Below the pieces are notes generated by a model, which worked only from the letters and a program-made list of their open reading frames with translations, was not told where the DNA came from and made no database searches. A program made the position numbers and the translations under genes. Below, piece after piece: positions 53,777-61,900 of a DNA stretch of 64,000 bases (position 1 is its first letter; every line of letters begins with the position of its first letter). Source of the stretch: DATARN01 sp963851105 (lineage in GTDB: Bacteria; Actinomycetota; Acidimicrobiia; Acidimicrobiales; Palsa-688); contig CAWKNP010000001.1 of NCBI GenBank assembly GCA_963851105.1, forward strand, positions 1 through 64,000, written 5' to 3'.

Positions 53777-54753
53777 TGCTCACCCCAGCGGTGGCACTGG
53801 CGAACCTGGCGACGCGGGCGGGAGGCGGCCATTCCTTCAGCGGCGGCGGCAGCCATTCATCGAGCGGCGGTAGCGGCGGGGGCGGCGTCTTCTTCTTCGG
53901 CGGAGGTGGCGGCGGCGGCGGCGGGATCGCGGGCTTCATCATCCTGATCGTGATCGTGCTGATCGTCGTCGGCGTCTACATGGCCGTGAAGCGCAACCGC
54001 GGCGGCATAAGTGGTGCCACCGACGCCGCGACCCGCGGCTACGGTGGCCCCGGCGCAGGCCCGAGCTCGAACCTGGGCAGCAGTGGGGCGGCGCCGTGGA
54101 GCGGCTCGGGCGGCGAACCGGCGATCAATTCCATCCGGGGGGACGTCTTCCCGGGCACCCACGTCGACGCCCACGCGGCGCAATCGCCGGTGGAGCAGGG
54201 CGTGACCGAGATCACCGCCCACGACCCGGCGTTCAACACCGAGACCTTCCTCGAAGACGTCAACAAGGCGTTCTTCGTCGTCCAGGAGGCATGGGAGCAG
54301 CGCAAGCCGGACATGAGCCGCCAGGTCATGGCCGACGGCATCTGGCAACAGCACCGGGCGCAGATCCAGGGCTACCTGGACGAGCACAAGCACAACGTGC
54401 TCGAGGACCTGGCAGTCGGCGACCTGCGGCTCATGTCGGCGCACTCGGACCAGACCTACGACACCATCACCGTCCGGGTGACCGCGGCGTGCGCCGACTA
54501 CGACGTCGACGACGAGAAAGGCAAGGTCATCCGGGGCAACAAGAGCGTCGAGCAATGGCAGGAAGACTGGACCTTCCAGCGATCGTCGCAAGCAACCACC
54601 AAGGCCGAGGGTGGCACCCTGCGGGGCAACAAATGCCCCAACTGCGGGGCGCCGTTCGATGTCGACCTGCAGGGCATCTGCAAGTACTGCCACGCTCCGA
54701 TCATGTCGGGAAAATACGACTGGGTTCTGGCTCGCATCAACCAGGTCATGTAG
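53776..54753 (+). CDS. Tim44-like, zinc-ribbon membrane protein
   Basis: 325 aa from ATG 53776, overlapping the SPFH gene stop (TGATG). A Gly/Ser-rich N-terminus (about 15-50) precedes one membrane helix (IAGFIILIVIVLIVVGVYMAV, about 51-71). A Tim44-like domain follows (about 150-285, DPAFNTETFLEDVNKAFFVVQEAWEQRKPD), then a C-terminal zinc ribbon (CPNCGAPFDVDLQGICKYCHAP). It is a likely membrane partner of the SPFH protein. The Gly tract before the helix is unusual and resembles TPM-type proteins. Confidence 0.8.
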   Translation: MLTPAVALANLATRAGGGHSFSGGGSHSSSGGSGGGGVFFFGGGGGGGGGIAGFIILIVIVLIVVGVYMAVKRNRGGISGATDAATRGYGGPGAGPSSNLGSSGAAPWSGSGGEPAINSIRGDVFPGTHVDAHAAQSPVEQGVTEITAHDPAFNTETFLEDVNKAFFVVQEAWEQRKPDMSRQVMADGIWQQHRAQIQGYLDEHKHNVLEDLAVGDLRLMSAHSDQTYDTITVRVTAACADYDVDDEKGKVIRGNKSVEQWQEDWTFQRSSQATTKAEGGTLRGNKCPNCGAPFDVDLQGICKYCHAPIMSGKYDWVLARINQVM

Positions 54754-54755
54754 GC

Positions 54756-56000
54756 GTGTCACTCGTCGAACTGGGGCAAAGGGCGCAGGTCGCCTCGCGC
54801 CACCTGGCTCTGACCACTAGCGCCGAGCGCGATGGCGGCCTGCTGGCAGCCGCGGACGCCCTGGAACTCGACGTGGGTGCCATCCTCGAGGCCAACGCCA
54901 CCGACGTGGCGCGTGCCGAGCGGGCGGGCACGAGCGCCACGGTCATCGACCGCCTGCGCCTCACCGGGCGCCGGGTGGAGGCCATGGCCGCAGGCCTCCG
55001 GCAGGTCGCGGCCCTGCCCGATCCGCTCGGCGAGATCCTCGATGGCTGGCAGCGGCCCAACGGCTTGCGCATCCACCGCGTCCGGGTCCCCCTCGGCGTG
55101 GTGGCCATCATCTACGAGAACCGCCCCAACGTGACCAGCGACGCGGCCGCCTTGTGCCTCAAGTCGGGCAACGCCGCCTTCTTGCGGGGTAGCTCCGCCG
55201 CGATCACCTCCAACACCGAGATCGCCCGGATCCTGCGTCAGGCCTTCGCCAAGACGGGCCTGCCCTCCGACGCCCTCATCCTCGTCGAGGACACCACCCG
55301 GGAATCGGCGACCGAATTCATGCGCCTCCGGGGCCTGATCGACTGCCTCATCCCCCGCGGGGGGCCCTCGCTGATCGCCGCCATCCGCGAACACGCCACG
55401 GTGCCCTACGTGATCGACGGCGACGGGAACTGTCACGTCTATGTCGACGCCGCCGCCGACGTGGACATGGCCGTGGCCATCGTCGTCAACTCCAAGACCC
55501 AGCGACCGAGCGTCTGCAACGCCGCGGAGTCGCTGGTGGTGCACGGGGCGGTTGCCGAGTCCTTCCTGCCGCCCCTGGTGGCGGCCATGGAGGGCGTGGA
55601 GCTGGTGGGCGATGCCCGTGCGGTGCAGATCGTGGGTGCTGCGCGCATGACGCAGGCCACCGAAGACGATTTTTCCCGCGAGTTCTTGGATCTGAAGCTG
55701 AGTGTGGCGGTGGTCGATGACATCGACGGAGCCATCGCCCACATCCGGCGCCACGGTTCCGGCCACACCGAAGCCATCGTCACCGCCGACTTGGCCGCCG
55801 CCACCCGCTTCACCGCCGAAGTCGACGCGGCCGCGGTCGTCGTCAACGCCTCGACCCGCTTCACCGACGGCGAGGAGTTCGGCTTCGGCGCCGAGATTGG
55901 GATCAGCACCCAGAAGCTGCACGCCCGGGGGCCCATGGGGCTGCGGGCCCTCACCACGTACAAATACGTCGTGTACGGCGACGGCCAGATCCGCACGTGA
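54756..56000 (+). CDS. proA: Glutamate-5-semialdehyde dehydrogenase (gamma-glutamyl phosphate reductase)
   Basis: 414 aa from GTG 54756, right after the Tim44-like stop. It is the second enzyme of proline synthesis and an aldehyde-dehydrogenase-fold protein. The N-terminal nucleotide-binding segments VPLGVVAIIYENRPNVTSDAAALCLKSGNA and RGSSAAITSN, the catalytic Cys in RPSVCNAAESLVV, and the C-terminal FGFGAEIGISTQKLHARGPMGL are all present. proB lies 6.2 kb upstream, separated by the PspA/SPFH genes, although these two are usually adjacent. The stop overlaps the moxR start (GTGA). Confidence 0.96.
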   Translation: MSLVELGQRAQVASRHLALTTSAERDGGLLAAADALELDVGAILEANATDVARAERAGTSATVIDRLRLTGRRVEAMAAGLRQVAALPDPLGEILDGWQRPNGLRIHRVRVPLGVVAIIYENRPNVTSDAAALCLKSGNAAFLRGSSAAITSNTEIARILRQAFAKTGLPSDALILVEDTTRESATEFMRLRGLIDCLIPRGGPSLIAAIREHATVPYVIDGDGNCHVYVDAAADVDMAVAIVVNSKTQRPSVCNAAESLVVHGAVAESFLPPLVAAMEGVELVGDARAVQIVGAARMTQATEDDFSREFLDLKLSVAVVDDIDGAIAHIRRHGSGHTEAIVTADLAAATRFTAEVDAAAVVVNASTRFTDGEEFGFGAEIGISTQKLHARGPMGLRALTTYKYVVYGDGQIRT

Positions 56001-56887
56001 ACCAGGCGCCCCGCTTCGAGTCCATCGCGCAGGTGCGCGACGGGCTGCGTGATGTCCGTTACCTGGCCGACGAGCCGATCGCGGGCGTGGTGTACCTGGC
56101 CGACCGGCTGGCCAAGCCGGTGCTGGTCGAGGGACCAGCGGGCACCGGCAAGACGCAGCTGGCCAAGTCGGTGGCGGAGATGAGCGGCGCCCGCCTCATC
56201 CGCCTGCAGTGCTACGAGGGCCTCGACGAGTCCAAGGCACTGTACGAGTGGAACTACAAGAAGCAGCTGCTGCGGATCCAGGCCCAGCGGGTGGCGGAAT
56301 CCGACGGCGGCAGCTGGTCGGACATCGAGGAGGACATCTTCTCGGAGCCGTTCTTGTTGACCCGGCCGCTGCTCGAAGCCATCCGGGCGTCGGAACCGGT
56401 GGTGTTGCTGATCGACGAGGTGGACCGTGTCGAGGTGGAGACCGAGGCCCTGCTGCTCGAGATCCTGTCCGACTACCAGGTGTCGATCCCCGAGCTGGGG
56501 ACGGTCAGCGCGACGCAGATCCCGCTGGTGTTCTTGACCTCGAACAACACCCGGGAGTTGTCCGAGGCGCTCAAGCGGCGCTGCCTGTTCCTCCACATCG
56601 ACTACCCCGACCTGGAGCGGGAGCGGGCGATCGTGCTGGCCCGGGTGCCGGGTATCGGCGAGCAGCTGGCCGACCAGATCGTGCGCATCGTGCGCTCGAT
56701 CCGGTCCATGGAGCTGAAGAAGGCGCCCTCGGTGTCGGAGACGCTGGACTGGGCCCAGACACTGGTGTTGCTGGGGGTGGACAGCGTGGACGCCGAACTG
56801 GCCCGCGAGACGTTGCACATCCTGCTCAAGTACCAGTCCGACATCGCCAAGGCGAGCAAGGAGCTCGGGGGCCCGGCGCCACGGTGA
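55997..56887 (+). CDS. MoxR-type AAA+ ATPase
   Basis: 296 aa from GTG 55997. Walker A is VLVEGPAGTGKTQLAKSVAEM and Walker B VVLLIDEVDRVE. It has the MoxR/CoxD-type insertion (YEGLDESKALYEWNYKKQLLRIQ) and VFLTSNNTRELSEALKRRCLFLHIDYP. MoxR ATPases act as chaperones that install cofactors or activate enzymes, with a VWA partner. The next gene encodes the VWA protein, overlapping by 4 bp (GTGA), as in CoxD/CoxE pairs. No CO dehydrogenase genes are visible. Confidence 0.92.
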   Translation: MNQAPRFESIAQVRDGLRDVRYLADEPIAGVVYLADRLAKPVLVEGPAGTGKTQLAKSVAEMSGARLIRLQCYEGLDESKALYEWNYKKQLLRIQAQRVAESDGGSWSDIEEDIFSEPFLLTRPLLEAIRASEPVVLLIDEVDRVEVETEALLLEILSDYQVSIPELGTVSATQIPLVFLTSNNTRELSEALKRRCLFLHIDYPDLERERAIVLARVPGIGEQLADQIVRIVRSIRSMELKKAPSVSETLDWAQTLVLLGVDSVDAELARETLHILLKYQSDIAKASKELGGPAPR

Positions 56888-58377
56888 GCGGTTCGGGGCC
56901 CGGTGGCGGCGCCGGCGGCATGGTCGACGTGCTCAGCGGCTTCATCGGCGAGCTGCGGGCCGCGGGCCTGCCGGTGAGCATGACCGAGCACCTCGACGCC
57001 ATGGCCGCGTTGGCCCATGTGCCCTTGGAGGACCGGGAGGCGTTCAAGTACGCCCTGGGCGCCACGCTGGTCAAGAACGAGGCCCATTGGCGGGCCTTCG
57101 AGACCATCTTCGACGTGTACTTCTCGCTGCGGGCGGCGGGGTGGGCGGGGCCTGCGTCGGATCCCGAGGACTCATTGGCCGCCGAAGGCGTCGGCGAGCT
57201 GGCGGCGATGCTCGACGCCGGCCGCCAGGCGGGCGACGCCGAGTTGGCGGCGATGAGCGCCGAGGAGCTGGTGGAGATGCTCTACCGGGCGCTGCTCGCC
57301 GGCGACGAGGAGATGCTGGCGGCGCTGGCCCGCCAGTTGGTCAACCGCTTCGCGGGCATGGAGCCGGGGCGGCCGGTGGGCGGGACGTACTACCTGTACC
57401 GCACGCTGCGTCACCTGGACCTCGACGGGGTGCGAGCCCGGCTCATGGGTTCCCGGGGCGCGCCGGCGCCCGACGCCGAGTTTGATGCGGGGGACGTCTC
57501 GGATCTGGAGGCCCGGCTGGCCCGGGAGGAGTTCGACGCCCGCCTGGAGCGGCTGCGGCGCCTCATCGAGGCGGAAATCCGCCGGCGCCTGGTCGCCGAT
57601 CGCGGGGCGGCGGCGATGGCCAAGTCGCTGCGCAAGCCGCTGCCCGAAGACGTCGACTTCATGCACGCCACCCAGGAGGAGCTGGCCTCGCTGCGGCGGG
57701 CGATCCAGCCGCTGACCCGGCGGCTGGCGGTGCGACTGGCCCGCAAGCGCCGCCACGGCCGCCGGGGCCCCCTCGACTTCCGCAGCACCGTCCGCCACTC
57801 GCTGTCCTACGGCGGTGTGCCCGCCGAGCCCAAGTTCCGCTACCCCCGGCCCGCCAAGCCCGAGATCGTGGTGCTGGCCGACATCTCGGGGTCGGTGGCG
57901 GCCTTCGCCCGCTTCACGCTGCAGCTGGTGCACGCCATCAGCAGCCAGTTCAGCCGGGTCCGCAGCTTCGTGTTCATCGACGGGATCGACGAGGTCACGT
58001 CGTACTTCGACGGGGTCGAGGACATCGGCGCCGCCATCCACCGGGTCAACACCTCCGCCGACGTCATCTGGGTCGACGGCCACTCCGACTACGGCCACGC
58101 CCTCGAGGCGTTCTGGACCCGCTGGGGCCAGCAGCTGACGCCCCGCACGTCGGTCATCATCCTGGGCGACGCCCGCAACAACTATCACGCGTCCCAGTCG
58201 TGGGTCGTGCAGGAAATCGCCAAGCGGGCCCGGCACCTGTACTGGCTCAACCCCGAACCGAGGGCGTATTGGGATACCGGCGATTCGATCGTCAGCCAGT
58301 ACGGCGTGTTTTGCGACGGCGTCTTCGAGTGCCGCAACCTGCGCCAGCTCGAGCGCTTCGTCGAGAACCTGGCCTGA
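56884..58377 (+). CDS. CoxE-like VWA domain protein
   Basis: 497 aa from GTG 56884. A helical N-terminal part (about 10-330; VDVLSGFIGELRAAGLPVSMTEHLDAMAAL) ends in an Arg-rich stretch (LARKRRHGRRGPLDFRSTVRHSLSYGG). The VWA-like domain (about 335-480) has the metal-site motif VLADISGSVAAFARF (DxSGS) and a VIILGDARNNYH segment. It is the substrate-linking partner of the MoxR ATPase. The client protein is not obvious in this window. Confidence 0.9.
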   Translation: MSGSGPGGGAGGMVDVLSGFIGELRAAGLPVSMTEHLDAMAALAHVPLEDREAFKYALGATLVKNEAHWRAFETIFDVYFSLRAAGWAGPASDPEDSLAAEGVGELAAMLDAGRQAGDAELAAMSAEELVEMLYRALLAGDEEMLAALARQLVNRFAGMEPGRPVGGTYYLYRTLRHLDLDGVRARLMGSRGAPAPDAEFDAGDVSDLEARLAREEFDARLERLRRLIEAEIRRRLVADRGAAAMAKSLRKPLPEDVDFMHATQEELASLRRAIQPLTRRLAVRLARKRRHGRRGPLDFRSTVRHSLSYGGVPAEPKFRYPRPAKPEIVVLADISGSVAAFARFTLQLVHAISSQFSRVRSFVFIDGIDEVTSYFDGVEDIGAAIHRVNTSADVIWVDGHSDYGHALEAFWTRWGQQLTPRTSVIILGDARNNYHASQSWVVQEIAKRARHLYWLNPEPRAYWDTGDSIVSQYGVFCDGVFECRNLRQLERFVENLA

Positions 58378-58564
58378 AGTTCTGCGGTTCTGGGATTCTG
58401 AGCATCATCTGGCGCGATATATGCCCTCAAATGGTGCCAAGAACGTCAGGTGCCGGTCCGGTCGCTTCAGGGAAGGGCGGGGCGCGCCGACACCAGAGGT
58501 GAGGGCGGTGCTCGGCCGTTGTTGGGCGTGCTGCGGCGCGCGTGGAAGAGGAGACAAATCAGCC
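58378..58564. other. Intergenic region before the receiver gene
   Basis: No gene. It is likely to contain the promoter for the receiver/kinase pair; TATATG at about 58417 is an AT-rich candidate, but no clear promoter can be fixed. Confidence 0.3.
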
Positions 58565-58963
58565 ATGAAAACCGTGCTGGTCGTCGATGACGACAAGGAC
58601 ATTCGCGAGCTGATCGTGTGGAAGCTGAACCAGGCCGGGTACGCCACGCTGACCGAGGCCGACGGGGAAGCGGGGCTGGCGGCGGCCAGCGGCACCTCGC
58701 CGGCGGGCCAGGGGGTCATCCCCGACCTTGTCCTGTTGGACTGGACGATGCCCAAGATGGACGGCATCTTCGTGTGCGCCTTGATGCGGGCCAACCCGGT
58801 GACGGCCAAGATCCCGGTCATCCTGCTGACCGCCAAGGCCCAGGAGGCCGAGGTGCAGCGCGGTTTCGTGGCGGGCGCCGACGACTACATCGTCAAGCCC
58901 TTCAGCCCCCGCGACATGCTCATCCGGGTAAGTTCCGTCCTCGCCCGGTCCGAACAACCGTAA
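58565..58963 (+). CDS. Single-domain (CheY-like) response regulator
   Basis: 132 aa from ATG 58565 after GGAAGAGGAG. The receiver domain is complete: acidic pocket VLVVDDDKDIRELI, phospho-acceptor Asp in LVLLDWTMPKMDG, Thr in VILLTAKAQ and Lys in DYIVKPFSPRDM. There is no output domain. It ends 21 bp before the giant kinase gene, so it is probably its phosphotransfer partner. Confidence 0.93.
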   Translation: MKTVLVVDDDKDIRELIVWKLNQAGYATLTEADGEAGLAAASGTSPAGQGVIPDLVLLDWTMPKMDGIFVCALMRANPVTAKIPVILLTAKAQEAEVQRGFVAGADDYIVKPFSPRDMLIRVSSVLARSEQP

Positions 58964-58984
58964 GTGGGCCCCCGGGGCCCGGAG

Positions 58985-61900
58985 ATGACCGAAGGGATTG
59001 CCCCCGAGGCTCCGTCGGACGTCTCCCTGCAAGTAGGTGCCACCGTGGCGCACGGACGGTTCCGGTGCGACCGCGTCGTCAAGTCGGGGCTCGGGATCCA
59101 GACCTGCATCGGAACCGACCTCTCCGACGGCAGCTTGGTCGTGATCAAGCGGGCGGCCTCGGCCGACGTGGCCGACGGTATGCGGCACCGGCTCGAGCAC
59201 GAGGCCGACGTCCTGCGCCGCATCGGTGCCGCCTCGCTGCAACCGCAGCTGCTCGTGGCCCGTGAAGGGGCGGCATTTTCCCTGATCCAGCCCTACGTGC
59301 CCGGCATCACCCTCGAGGACCGCCTGCGGCGGGGACCGCTGGCCCTGGTGTCGGCGCTGCGGGTCGGCGTCGACCTGTTGTCGGCCCTGCAGCAGGCCCA
59401 CGACCATCAGGTGCTGCACGGCGACGTCAAGCCGGCCAACGTGATCGTCGACGAGGGCGACCCCCTGGCCCGAGCGGTGCTCATCGACTTCGGCTTCGCC
59501 CGCAGCTCCACGCTCGATGCGTCCCTCGGCCACGAACGCGTCGGTACCGCCCGCTACCTGGCCCCCGAAGCGGCCGGTTTGCTGGCCAGTTCGGTGGACG
59601 AGCGCTCGGATCTGTACTCGGTCGGCGTGCTGCTCTTCGAATGCCTCGCCGGCCGGCCGCCGTTCGACGGCACCGATATCGGCAAGGTGCTCCAGCAGCA
59701 CCTCAGCACTCCGGCGCCCCAGCTGCGGGAACTGGGCGTCGAGGTCCCGAGGGTGCTCGACGCGTTGGTGCAGCGCTTGTTGCGCAAGGACCCCGCAGAG
59801 CGCTACCAGTCGGCCCAGGCGGCGCTGGTCGACCTCAGCGCGATTGCCGAGGCCGTGGCCCGGGGGATCGCGGAGCCGAGCGTCGTCATCGGCCTCCACG
59901 ACCGCCGCCAAGTGCTGACCGAGCCGGCGTTCGTCGGGCGCGTCGCCGAGCTCAGTGTGCTGGGCGGGTTCATCCGCGGGGCCGCTGCCGGCCGCGGGGG
60001 GCTCGTGTTGCTGGAAGCCGAGTCGGGCGGTGGCAAGACCCGGCTCCTCGACGAGTTGGCCCAGCAGTCCCAGCACGAGGCGTGGATCCTGCGGGGCCAG
60101 GGCCTGGACCAGGCCGCCCAGCGACCGTTCCAGCTGCTCGAAGGGGTAGTACAAGGCATCGTCGCCGCCTGCCGGGACCATCCCGAGATCGTCCCCCGGC
60201 TGCGCGACCAGGTCGGCGACCGCGCCGATGCCGTCGCCGCCGCCCTTCCCGAGCTGGCCGAGGTGCTGGGCCGGGGGCACAGCGCCAACCTCGGTCCCGA
60301 GGCCTATGGCGAGACCCGCACCATCAACGCCCTCAGCGCGCTGCTCGACGCCTTGGGTTCCTTGGGATCGATGGGCCGAACCCCCGTCGTGCTCCTCGAC
60401 GACTGCCAGTGGGCTGACAGCTCGACCCTGCGGTTGCTGGCCCATTGGCAGCGTGGCGTGAGGGAGCGGGGATCGCTTGGCGTCGTCATCGCCGCTTTTC
60501 GCTCCGAGGAGGTCGCCGCCGGTCATCCGCTTCGCGCCGTCGAGCCGATCGCAACGGTGGCCCTGGCCGCCTTCGGCGACAGCGACATCCGCAGCGTGGC
60601 GGAGTCAATGGCCGGCCGGCTACCGGACGAGGCGCTTCACACCATCGCGTCGCTGTCCGAGGGAAGCCCGTTCATGGCATCGGCGGTGTTGCGGGGCCTG
60701 GTCGAGATCGGGGCCCTGGTGGACACAGCCAGCGGCTGGCAGGTCGACCGCGAGCGGCTGGCGGATGTCCAGACCTCGCGCCGGGCGGCCCTGTTCCTCT
60801 TGCGCCGGCTCGAGCTGCTGGCACCGGCCACGCTCGACCTGCTGTCAGTGGGCGCCGTCCTGGGCAAGGAGTTCGATCTGCGGCTGGCGATCGAGCTGTG
60901 CGGACAGGACGACGTGGTGGCGGCGGCCGCCCTGGCCGAGGCAAGCCGGCGGCACATCGTGTGGGTCGACGAGCCCGCCGGCCGGGCCCGGTTACTGCAC
61001 GACAAGCTGCGGGAGGCCTTGCTGAGCCGGCTCGACAGCGAGTACCGGCGCACCCTGCACCTGCGCGCCGCCCAGGAGATCGAGGCTTCCGACCCTGATC
61101 GCGTGTTCGAGCTGGCCTACCACTTCGACGCCGCGGGCGACGGCCCGCGAGCTTTGCCCTACGCCCTGCGGGCCGCGGAGTTGGCCCGGGGGCAGTACTC
61201 CCTCGAGGTGGCGGCCACCCATTACCGCATGGCGGCCCGGGCGGTGGCGAGCGCCTCCGACGCGGCCGCCGCGGCGGTGGTGGCCGAGGCTCTTGGCGAT
61301 GTCCTGACGCTGCAGGGGTCCTATGACGAGGCGACGACCCAGTTGGAGCTGGCGCTGGCGCTGGCCGGTACCGACGTCGAGCGGGCGTCGCTCAAGGGCC
61401 GCCTCGGCGACGTGGCCTTCAAGCGGGGGGATCAACGCTCGGCCCGGGCCCATCTCGAAGGTGCGATCGAGCAGCTCGACCGCCGGCTCCCACGCCGCGG
61501 TGTGGGACTCGTCGTGGCGTTGCTGGTCGAGGTGATCGTCCAGGCCGCCCACACCCTCGTGCCCCGGTTGCTGGTGGGCCGCCGGCCACGCGAGGGGGCC
61601 GACCGCGAGTTCCTTGCCATCCGCCTCTACAGCCGCCTGGCCTACGTGTACTGGTTCAGCGCCGGCAAGGTCCCTTGCGCCTGGGCCCACCTGCGGGAGA
61701 TGAACCTGGCCGAGCGCTATCCACCGACCGCGGAGCTGGCCCAGGCGTACTCCGAACACGCCCCGGTCATGACCATGGCGCCGTGGTTCAGCCGCGGCAT
61801 CACCTACGCCAAGCGCTCGCTCGACATCCGCCGGGACCTCGGCGACCTGTGGGGCCAGGGCCAATCTCTGAGCTTCCACGGTGTGGTGCTGTACGCCGCC

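Noticed and set aside
54759..55922. Minus-strand frame opposite proA
   Set aside because: proA is complete and conserved on the plus strand.
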